DNA of 15,975 nucleotides from an uncultured Eubacteriales bacterium (GTDB lineage: Bacteria; Bacillota; Clostridia; Christensenellales; Aristaeellaceae). Positions 6,769 to 13,362 of the stretch are shown piece after piece. The notes beneath the pieces are model-generated. The model was not told the origin of the DNA. It searched no databases and saw nothing but the letters and a program-made list of their open reading frames with translations. Numbering within the stretch: position 1 is the first letter of the stretch; each line of letters begins with the position of its first letter. Location of the stretch: positions 1 through 15,975 of the forward strand of contig USCR01000043.1 in assembly GCA_900553295.1 (NCBI GenBank), read 5' to 3'. The position numbers and the translations under genes are program-made.

Positions 6769-7656
6769 TCACACAATCAGCCGCATATCACGCATGACCT
6801 GCTCCAGGCGCGCGCGGCCTTCGGGCTGCATGGGTACAAGGGGCAGGCGAACAGTTTCCTCGCACTGGCCCAGGAGCGCCATGGCGGCTTTGACGGGAAT
6901 GGGGCTGGTTTCACAAAACAGCGCGGAAATCAGCGGCTGCAAGGCCAGCTGTTGCCGGGCCGCTTCTGCCACATCGCCCTGCAAGGCAGCCTCCGCCAGC
7001 TCCACCACGGCCCGGGGCAGCATGTTGGAGGCCACGGAGATCACACCCTGAAAACCGCAGGCCATCAGGGGCCAGTTCAGCTCGTCACTGCCGGAGTAGA
7101 AAGCCACATCCTCCCCGCACAGGCGCAGCTTTTCAATGGCCTGGGCCACGTCGGGATTGGCCTCCTTTACCGCAATGACGTTTTCGTGCCGGCAAATGGC
7201 CTGCAGCGTGGCAGGCGCAATGTTCAGCCCCGTACGGGCGGGCACGTTGTAGACCATCACGGGCAGCACGCCGCTGTCGGCAATGGCATGGTAGTGGGCG
7301 ATCAGCCCCGCCTGCGTGGTCTTGTTGTAATAAGGAGTTACGCACAGCTGCACGTTGGCGCCGTTGTCACGGGCGCAGCGAGCTTCTTCGATGACCTCGA
7401 GGGTGTTGTTGCCGCCGGTACCGGCGACCACGGGAACCTGGCCATGGGCCTTGTCCGCCACGCGGCGGATGACGGCCATGCGCTCCTCCCGGGTCATGGT
7501 GGCGGGTTCGCCGGTGGTACCCACGGGCACCAGACAGTGCACGCCGCAGGCCAGCTGATCCTCCACCAGGCGGTCCAGGTTTTCCCAGTCAATGCCGGTT
7601 TTGGTAAACGGTGTTACAAGGGCTGTACCGCAGCCCGTGAAGAATCCCTGCTTCAT
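6769..7656 (-). CDS. dapA: 4-hydroxy-tetrahydrodipicolinate synthase
   Basis: The 295-residue TIM-barrel enzyme condenses pyruvate with aspartate semialdehyde. The active-site residues are in place: GTTGEP with Thr47/Thr48, Tyr136 in YNVPART, Arg141, and the Schiff-base lysine Lys164 in AVKEAN. Each is offset by three from the Escherichia coli numbering (Y133, R138, K161). The ATG is preceded at 8 nt by AAAGGAG. It lies 24 nt downstream of asd, so the two are cotranscribed under the lysine riboswitch. Confidence 0.97.
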   Translation of the reverse strand: MKQGFFTGCGTALVTPFTKTGIDWENLDRLVEDQLACGVHCLVPVGTTGEPATMTREERMAVIRRVADKAHGQVPVVAGTGGNNTLEVIEEARCARDNGANVQLCVTPYYNKTTQAGLIAHYHAIADSGVLPVMVYNVPARTGLNIAPATLQAICRHENVIAVKEANPDVAQAIEKLRLCGEDVAFYSGSDELNWPLMACGFQGVISVASNMLPRAVVELAEAALQGDVAEAARQQLALQPLISALFCETSPIPVKAAMALLGQCEETVRLPLVPMQPEGRARLEQVMRDMRLIV

Positions 7657-7680
7657 GTGCTTAACTCCTTTGCATGGCGA

Positions 7681-8775
7681 TTATCGGGCCTGGATCAAAT
7701 CCTTGGCACAGAGCAGCTCGGCGGTCAGAATGCCGCCGCCTGCCGCGCCGCGAACAGTATTATGGCTCAGGCACACAAACTTATAGTCAAAAATGCTGTC
7801 TTCCCGCAGGCGGCCGATGGAAACGCCCATGCCGTGCTGAAAATCCCGGTCCAGCCGCGTTTGGGGATGGGAGGGATCTTCGCAGTACTGCAGGAAGGGC
7901 TTGGGCGCGCTAGGAAGCTGTAAGCGTTGCGCTTCGGTCTCAAAGTTGTTCCAGCGCTGGAGGATTTCCTCCCGGCTGGGCTTGTGGCGGAAGCCCACGG
8001 AAACCGCGGCCATGTGACCGTCGGCGGTGGCTACCCGCAGGCACTGCGCGCTGATAACCGGCAGCTTCGCGTTCTCAATGACCAGGCCATCCGCTGTGTC
8101 CACCAGGGAACCCCACAGCTTCAAGGGCTCCTGCTCGCTCTTTTCGTCCTCGCCGCTGATGTAGGGGATGACGTTATCCACCATTTCCGGCCAGGTCTTG
8201 AAGGTTTTGCCCGCACCGCTGATGGCCTGATAGGTGCATACGCTTACCTTTTCGGGAATGAAGTCCATCAGGGGCGTGAGCGCAGGGACGTAACTCTGGA
8301 TGGAGCAGTTGGGCTTTACGGCGATAAATCCGTACCGGCTGCCCAGACGCTTGCGCTGGGTTTCAATGACGGCAATGTGATCGGCGTTGATTTCCGGAAC
8401 CACCATGGGCACGTCCGGCAGGCCGCGGCAAGCGCTGTTGTTGGACACCACGGGCACCTCATGCCGGGCATAGTTTTCCTCCAGGGCGCGAATCTCATCC
8501 TTTTTCATGTCCACAGCGCAAAAGATGAAATCCACGTGCTTCGCCACTTCTTCCACATTTTGCGCATCAAGAACGGTCATATCCGCCACTTCTGCTGGAA
8601 TTTCCCAGTTAAATGCCCAGCGATCCCCCACTGCTTCCCGGTAAGGCTTGCCCGCGCTGCGAGCGGAGGCGGCCAGTGCGGTGATGTGAAACCAGGGATG
8701 TCCCTGCAAGAGTGAAATGAACCGCTGCCCCACCATACCGGTGGCGCCCACAATGCCTACGCGATAGGATCTCAT
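7681..8775 (-). CDS. asd: Aspartate-semialdehyde dehydrogenase, archaeal/fungal-type
   Basis: The 364-residue enzyme reduces aspartyl-4-phosphate to aspartate semialdehyde with NADPH, the branch point toward lysine/DAP, threonine and methionine. The nucleotide-binding motif is GATGMVGQRF (10-19), the nucleophile is Cys157 in KPNCSIQ, and the acid/base residue is His254 in ADGHMA. The C-terminus holds HNTVRGAAGGGILTAE. The length and the CSIQ and HNTVRGAAGG motifs place it in the branch common in archaea and fungi and found in many Clostridia, rather than in the classical bacterial Asd branch. GGGGAGG lies 6 nt before the ATG. It is the first gene of the operon, and its 370-nt leader carries the lysine riboswitch. 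Confidence 0.96.
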   Translation of the reverse strand: MRSYRVGIVGATGMVGQRFISLLQGHPWFHITALAASARSAGKPYREAVGDRWAFNWEIPAEVADMTVLDAQNVEEVAKHVDFIFCAVDMKKDEIRALEENYARHEVPVVSNNSACRGLPDVPMVVPEINADHIAVIETQRKRLGSRYGFIAVKPNCSIQSYVPALTPLMDFIPEKVSVCTYQAISGAGKTFKTWPEMVDNVIPYISGEDEKSEQEPLKLWGSLVDTADGLVIENAKLPVISAQCLRVATADGHMAAVSVGFRHKPSREEILQRWNNFETEAQRLQLPSAPKPFLQYCEDPSHPQTRLDRDFQHGMGVSIGRLREDSIFDYKFVCLSHNTVRGAAGGGILTAELLCAKDLIQAR

Positions 8776-8843
8776 GTTATTCCTCCCCTTCCAATTGCCC
8801 GTGCAGTAATGCCCTCACGCATTCAAGCTGCCCCGAAAGTATG

Positions 8844-8874
8844 AAAAAAATCACCCCAGGGCATGCCTGCGGTG
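8844..8874 (-). terminator. Riboswitch-controlled leader terminator
   Basis: On the minus strand CACCGCAGG pairs with CCTGGGGTG (8 of 9 positions) around a CATGC loop and is followed by A and seven T residues. An alternative 8-bp pairing between 8859-8866 and 8929-8936 (GGGCATGC/GCATGCCC) uses the terminator loop and part of its stem, so the two structures exclude each other. This is the expected expression platform, with lysine binding favouring the terminator. Confidence 0.85.
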
Positions 8875-8944
8875 CGCCAACGAAGGAATAACCCGCCGGA
8901 TACACCGGGGGTAGGCACGCAGAATGCCGCATGCCCCTTCGCGT

Positions 8945-9122
8945 TCGGAATCAGCGCTCCGCCGGGCCATTGCCCGATGACAGTCGCAGAGCTGTTTGCC
9001 CTGCGCCCAAGGAACCACCCGTGGGACGGGAAAGTCCTTTCGGCGTCCGGCCCTTTCACGCCAGCTCCACGGGCCCCAACCCTTGCTGGCCGTTACTGAT
9101 GCGGGACGCGCCTCTGTTCCAA
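8945..9122 (-). promoter_or_regulatory. Lysine riboswitch (L-box) aptamer upstream of asd
   Basis: Read on the minus strand, the conserved L-box blocks occur in order: AGAGGCGCG (9107-9115), CAGTAAC, GTGGAGCTG, GTGAAAGGG (9051-9059), CGCCGAAAGG (9036-9045), GACTGTCA (8978-8985) and GGAGCGCT (8953-8960). GGAA (9117-9120) pairs with TTCC (8947-8950) to close P1. These match the Bacillus lysC leader blocks AGAGGUGCG, GAAAGGG, CGCCGAAG, CUGUCA and GGAGGGCU. The aptamer follows a sigma-A promoter and precedes a leader terminator with a competing antiterminator, so it should switch the operon off when lysine is plentiful. Confidence 0.93.
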
Positions 9123-9150
9123 TACCTTTTCATTTCCGGGAAACGCTGTC

Positions 9151-9179
9151 ATCATACCACGTCCCATGGGCCTTGTCAA
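9151..9179 (-). promoter_or_regulatory. Sigma-A promoter of the asd-dapA-dapB operon
   Basis: Minus-strand TTGACA (9174-9179) and TATGAT (9151-9156) are 17 bp apart, near consensus. The predicted start at about 9144 gives a leader of roughly 370 nt that contains the entire lysine riboswitch. Confidence 0.88.
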
Positions 9180-9209
9180 TGCCAAATTCCCTGCGGCAGG
9201 CCGTCCGAG

Positions 9210-9251
9210 AAAAAAGGCAAAGCGGCCCCCTTGCGCAGGGAGCCGCTTTGC
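9210..9251 (-). terminator. Terminator of the glycogen operon
   Basis: A perfect 10-bp stem GCAAAGCGGC/GCCGCTTTGC is followed on the minus strand by C and six T residues (complement of A9210-A9215). It lies about 20 nt past the glgA stop and immediately upstream of the dap promoter, insulating the two operons. Confidence 0.93.
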
Positions 9252-9271
9252 TGAATGAAACAGGAATGCGT

Positions 9272-10810
9272 TTACTTTTTCGTAGCTTTCTTGGGGGCTT
9301 CCGCCTCGGGCGTGATTTCCATCACCACGGGATTGGGTTCCTGCGGTGCGGGTTCCGCTTCAGGGGCAGGCGTGGGATGCAGGAGCCTGTTATACAGATC
9401 CAGGTATGCCTGGGAGGAGTGGTTCCAGCTGTAATCCGCTGTCATGCCGCGGTGCTGCAGCTTGCGCCAGATGTCTTTCTCCTCATGGTAGTAGCGCAGC
9501 GCCCGCTCAATAACGTGCAGCATATCGTGAGCGTTATAGTTGAAGAAGGAGAAGCCGTTTCCTTCGCCGGTGAAGTCATTGTAGCTCAGTACCGTATCCC
9601 GCAGGCCGCCGGTTTCGCGGACAATGGGCACCGTGCCGTAGCGCAGGGCGATCATCTGGCTCAAGCCGCAGGGCTCAAACTGGCTGGGCATCAGGAACAG
9701 GTCGCAGCCTGCATAGATCTGGTGCGCCAGCTCGTGGTCCATGGCGAAGCGGGCGGCCACCCGGCCCGGATACTCGCCTTCGGCCCAGCTGAACAGGTTC
9801 ACATACCGGCTGTCGCCCATGCCCAACACTACCAGCTGCACATCCTGGCGCATAATGTCCGCAATGACATAATCCACCAGGTCCAGGCCCTTCTGGTTGC
9901 TCAGGCGGCCCACCATGCCGATGATCGGTACGTTGGGGTCCACCTTCAGGCCGAGCTTCTCCTGCAACGCCTTTTTGCATACGGCTTTGCCGGAGAGGTC
10001 ATCAGGCGTATAGTTGGCGGCCAGGGCCTTGTCCGTGGCAGGGTTGTAGTCCACCACATCAATGCCGTTCAGCAGGCCGAACAGGCTCTGCTTGCGTGCC
10101 CGGAGCAATCCGTCCAGCCGCTCGCCATAATAGGCGGTTTGAATCTCCTCGGCATAGGAGGGACTCACCGTGGTAATCATGTCCGCGTACACCAGCGCGG
10201 CCTTGAGGAAGTTGGCGCAGCCGAAGCATTCCAGCTTGTCGTTGGTCCACAGGCTGTCGCCCAGGCCCAGCACATCCTGTACCTCGCGGATGCCGAAGAT
10301 GCCCTGGTACTGCAGGTTGTGAATGGTGAACAGGGTCTTGATGTTGGCGTAGAAGGGCAGGTGGGCATACTGAATTTTCAGCAGCGCCGGAATCATGCCG
10401 CTTTGCCAGTCATGGGCGTGGAGAATGTCCGGCTGGAAGTCCAGCAGCGGCAGCGCGTTCAGCGCGCCCCGGCAGAAGAAGCCGAACCGCTCGTATTCAT
10501 CTCCGCCCAAGCCGTAGATATAGGGCCGGCCAAAGTAATACTTGTTGTCCATGAAGTACCAGGTAACGCCGTTCATCTCCAGCTTTTCAATGCCGCAATA
10601 TTGACGGCGCCAGCCCAGCTGTACCTCAAAGTCGCACACATGGGTCAGCTTTTCCGTCCATTTTTGCGGAATGGCACTGTACAGAGGCAGCAATACCCGC
10701 ACATCGTGGCCCTGCGCGGCCAGCACGGGCGCCAGCGCGCCCACCACGTCCGCCAGACCACCGGTTTTTACAAAGGGCACACACTCGGATGCCGTAAAGA
10801 GGATTTTCAT
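9272..10810 (-). CDS. glgA: Glycogen synthase (ADP-glucose type, GT5)
   Basis: The 512-residue enzyme extends alpha-1,4-glucan from ADP-glucose. The N-terminal GT-B domain has the ADP-glucose binding motif KTGGLADV with Lys15, and the acceptor-side HDWQSG motif. The C-terminal domain shows GRLSNQKGLDL and the retaining-transferase motif FEPCGLSQM. The start is the ATG at 10810 with AAGGAGG 8 nt upstream; an in-frame start 81 nt earlier would read through the terminator palindrome and is rejected. After the family end (around YNRLLH) there is an extra 34-residue tail rich in Pro, Ala and Glu that ends in Lys (PKKATKK). It is the last gene of glgB-glgC-glgD-glgA, separated from glgD by a hairpin that may lower its expression. 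Confidence 0.96.
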   Translation of the reverse strand: MKILFTASECVPFVKTGGLADVVGALAPVLAAQGHDVRVLLPLYSAIPQKWTEKLTHVCDFEVQLGWRRQYCGIEKLEMNGVTWYFMDNKYYFGRPYIYGLGGDEYERFGFFCRGALNALPLLDFQPDILHAHDWQSGMIPALLKIQYAHLPFYANIKTLFTIHNLQYQGIFGIREVQDVLGLGDSLWTNDKLECFGCANFLKAALVYADMITTVSPSYAEEIQTAYYGERLDGLLRARKQSLFGLLNGIDVVDYNPATDKALAANYTPDDLSGKAVCKKALQEKLGLKVDPNVPIIGMVGRLSNQKGLDLVDYVIADIMRQDVQLVVLGMGDSRYVNLFSWAEGEYPGRVAARFAMDHELAHQIYAGCDLFLMPSQFEPCGLSQMIALRYGTVPIVRETGGLRDTVLSYNDFTGEGNGFSFFNYNAHDMLHVIERALRYYHEEKDIWRKLQHRGMTADYSWNHSSQAYLDLYNRLLHPTPAPEAEPAPQEPNPVVMEITPEAEAPKKATKK

Positions 10811-10837
10811 GGGGAAGCCCTCCTTGTCGTAATGATG

Positions 10838-10877
10838 AAAAAGGGGAGACGGGATGCTATCCTGTTCTCCCCTTTTT
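10838..10877. terminator. Perfect palindromic terminator between glgD and glgA
   Basis: AAAAAGGGGAGA (10838-10849) and TCTCCCCTTTTT (10866-10877) form a perfect 12-bp inverted repeat, with an inner GGAT/ATCC stem in the loop. On the minus strand it begins 10 nt past the glgD stop and ends in T5, with only 27 nt before the glgA start. No separate glgA promoter fits in between, so it probably attenuates read-through into glgA or stabilises the glgBCD message. Confidence 0.8.
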
Positions 10878-10887
10878 GGTTGCTGCA

Positions 10888-12003
10888 TCAAATGACCACG
10901 TTTTTCGCAATCACGATGGGGTAAGCGGCCGGGCCGATGAGCCGGGCGTTGCGCTTGATCACTGCCTGCTTGTCCAGAATGCAGTTTTCAATGTAGGCTC
11001 CGGAATGCACCTGACCATCCTGCATGATGATGCAGTTTTTCACATGCGCGTCCGGCGCAATGCGCACGCCGCGGAAGAGAATGGAGTTTTCCACCGTGCC
11101 TTCCACCACGCAGCCGTCCGCCACCAGCGAGTTGGCCACAGAGACCTTTTCGCCATAGTGTGCGGGCATTTCGTCGCGTACCTTGGTGTATACGGGCAGG
11201 GAGAAAAGGTCTTTGCGGGTCTGGGTATCCAGAATGTCCATATTGAAGCGGAAGTAGCTCTGTACCGAGTCCATGCGCCAGCAGCGGCCCTTGTACTCAA
11301 AGGCGGCCACGCGGGCATTGTCATCCCGGACCATCTTCAGCAGCATGTCCTTGGTAAAGTCATGCAGGCCATGGGCTACGCCGCGATCCACCAGCGTGCG
11401 CAGCAGCTCCCGTTTGAGTACAAACACTTCCATGCAGGTGTTTTGCAGTGCGGGATGGGTGGGATCAACCTCGATATCGGTAATCAGGCCATCCTCGCCC
11501 ACGGACAGATAGGTGCCAAACTCGTCCCGCTTCATGTTGGGATCTTTGGTGTACAGCAGGGTAATATCAGCCCCCGAGTCGATGTGGAACTGCACCAGGT
11601 CGTCAAACTCGCAGTTGTAGATAATATTGGAATTACTCAGTACCACATACTCCTGCTTGCTGCGGCCCAAATAGCTGCTGTTGGAGCGCAGGGCATCCAG
11701 CAGGCCGTTGTAAACGCCTATGTTCTCGCGGGTCAGGAAAGGAGGAAGGATGATCAGCCCGTTGTTTTTACCGTGCAGGTCCCACTCCTTGCCGCTGCCC
11801 AGATGGTCCATCAGGCTGTGATAGTTTTTCTGCATGATGACGCCCACATTGCGGATGCCGCTGTTCACCATGCTGGAAACGAGAAAGTCGATCACGCGGT
11901 ACCGTCCGGCCACGGGCAGGGCGGCAATGGCGCGGGTCATGGTCAATTCACGGAGGCGGGCGTCGCTCTCGCCGGTGTAAATCACGCCCATAACATCTTT
12001 CAT
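10888..12003 (-). CDS. glgD: GlgD, non-catalytic subunit of ADP-glucose pyrophosphorylase
   Basis: The 371-residue protein is a paralogue of its neighbour GlgC, with a nucleotidyltransferase domain followed by a left-handed beta-helix C-terminus (repeats such as VENSILFRGVRIAPDAHVKN). Catalytic positions are degenerate. The GlgC loop GGQGSRLG corresponds to TGESDARLRE; the lysine in AKPAVP is replaced (AIAALP); and the metal-binding SGDHIY becomes SNSNIIY. In Bacillus-type enzymes GlgD is known to assemble with GlgC and raise its activity. The start is set by GAAAGGA: upstream TTG and ATG codons overlap that site, while the ATG at 12003 stands 9 nt after it. It lies 44 nt after glgC. Confidence 0.95.
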   Translation of the reverse strand: MKDVMGVIYTGESDARLRELTMTRAIAALPVAGRYRVIDFLVSSMVNSGIRNVGVIMQKNYHSLMDHLGSGKEWDLHGKNNGLIILPPFLTRENIGVYNGLLDALRSNSSYLGRSKQEYVVLSNSNIIYNCEFDDLVQFHIDSGADITLLYTKDPNMKRDEFGTYLSVGEDGLITDIEVDPTHPALQNTCMEVFVLKRELLRTLVDRGVAHGLHDFTKDMLLKMVRDDNARVAAFEYKGRCWRMDSVQSYFRFNMDILDTQTRKDLFSLPVYTKVRDEMPAHYGEKVSVANSLVADGCVVEGTVENSILFRGVRIAPDAHVKNCIIMQDGQVHSGAYIENCILDKQAVIKRNARLIGPAAYPIVIAKNVVI

Positions 12004-12047
12004 GGTGTTCATTCCTTTCAAGTCATGTTCTGGGATTCCTTCGGGCG

Positions 12048-13247
12048 TTACTCCGCTTTCGCCTCAGCGAAGGTGGTTTCGTCCACCTGCTGTCCGGCGG
12101 TTACCTGGACGCCGGCGGGCAGGGTGACATTCTGACCGATGACGGCGATGTTCCCCTCCGCTTCGCCCACAAAGGTGCCTGCGCCCACCACGGCGTTTTC
12201 TGCCACAATGGCCCGGCGCACCACCGCACCCCGGTGAATCACCGCACCGGGCATGATAACGCTGTCCCGTACGTTAGCGCCTTCCTCCACGGTTACACCG
12301 GCGAACAATACGGAATGGTCCACCGTGCCATACACTTCGCAACCTTCGGTAATCAGGCTGTCGTTCACTGTGGCGCCCTTGGCGATGTAGTGAGGCGCCA
12401 TGCCCGGATTACGGGCGTAGATCCGCCACTTTTTGTCATGCAGGTCAATGGGCATGGGGGTGGAAAGCAGGTCCATATTGGCCTCCCAGAGGCTCTCAAT
12501 GGTGCCTACATCCTTCCAGTAGCCATCAAAGCTGTACGCGCACAGCACCTGTTTGTCCGCCAGCATGGTGGGGATGATATTCTTGCCAAAGTCGTTGCTG
12601 CTCTTCTTGTCCGCCTCGTCGGCGATCAGGTACTGACGCAGTTTTTCCCAGGTAAAGATATACACACCCATGGAAGCCTTGTTGGACTTGGGGTTCTTGG
12701 GCTTTTCTTCGAACTCAATGATGTTGTCGTCCGCATCGGTGTTCATAATGCCGAAGCGGCTGGCATCGGCCCAGGGCACTTCGCGCACGGCGATGGTGGC
12801 GTCCGCCTTGTGACGGATGTGGAAATTCAGCATGTCATTGTAGTCCATCTTATAGATGTGGTCACCGCTGAGGATGAGCACATAATCCGGATTATACTGG
12901 GAGATGAACGCCATGTTCTGATAAATGGCGTTGGCCGTGCCGCGATACCATTCGCCGCTCTTTCCCTTCTGATAGGGGGGAAGAACGAACACGCCGCCGT
13001 TGGTCAAGTCCAGGTCCCAGGGAGCGCCGCTGCCGATATAAGCGTTCAGTTCCAGGGGTTGGTACTGGGTCAGCACACCCACTACATCAATACCGCTGTT
13101 GGTGCAGTTGGACAGCGGAAAGTCAATGATGCGGTACTTGCCTCCGTAGGGCACGGCGGGTTTGGCAACGTTCTTGGTCAGGATGCCCAGACGGCTGCCT
13201 TGTCCGCCGGCCAGCAGCATGGCCACACAGGTTTTCTTCCTCAGCAT
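12048..13247 (-). CDS. glgC: Glucose-1-phosphate adenylyltransferase, catalytic subunit
   Basis: The 399-residue enzyme makes ADP-glucose from ATP and glucose 1-phosphate, the committed step of glycogen synthesis. The nucleotide loop [13 protein letters not shown] is at residues 12-24, followed by [11 protein letters not shown] (38-48), [11 protein letters not shown], the metal-binding [10 protein letters not shown] and the sugar-phosphate site EEKPKNP...SMGVYIF. The C-terminus is a left-handed beta-helix ([15 protein letters not shown]). The ATG at 13247 has AAGGAG 10 nt upstream. A GTG 9 nt earlier is in frame but lies only 1 nt from that site and was rejected. The protein ends in a short acidic tail. 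It follows glgB by 115 nt. Confidence 0.97.
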   Translation of the reverse strand: MLRKKTCVAMLLAGGQGSRLGILTKNVAKPAVPYGGKYRIIDFPLSNCTNSGIDVVGVLTQYQPLELNAYIGSGAPWDLDLTNGGVFVLPPYQKGKSGEWYRGTANAIYQNMAFISQYNPDYVLILSGDHIYKMDYNDMLNFHIRHKADATIAVREVPWADASRFGIMNTDADDNIIEFEEKPKNPKSNKASMGVYIFTWEKLRQYLIADEADKKSSNDFGKNIIPTMLADKQVLCAYSFDGYWKDVGTIESLWEANMDLLSTPMPIDLHDKKWRIYARNPGMAPHYIAKGATVNDSLITEGCEVYGTVDHSVLFAGVTVEEGANVRDSVIMPGAVIHRGAVVRRAIVAENAVVGAGTFVGEAEGNIAVIGQNVTLPAGVQVTAGQQVDETTFAEAKAE

Positions 13248-13362
13248 GGGGTACACGCTCCTTCATATTGATGGTGCCGGCCCGAAGGCGCTCCCGGGGG
13301 AGCGGAATGGGCCAAGAGATTTTCGTGTATGCAAAAGCCGCTAGGGCTTATTGCCGAATGTA

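Noticed and set aside
8996..10924. 642-codon plus-strand open frame opposite glgA
   Set aside because: It is a shadow of the glgA coding strand: composition is His/Gln/Val-rich with no domain, no ribosome binding site, and glgA is unambiguous.
10876..12135. Long plus-strand open frame opposite glgD
   Set aside because: Antisense shadow; GlgD has homology along its full length on the minus strand.
13248..13362. Possible terminator between glgB and glgC (CGCTCC-CGGG-GGAGCG)
   Set aside because: The 6-bp stem has no U-tract on either strand, so a terminator is not supported; glgB and glgC are probably cotranscribed.
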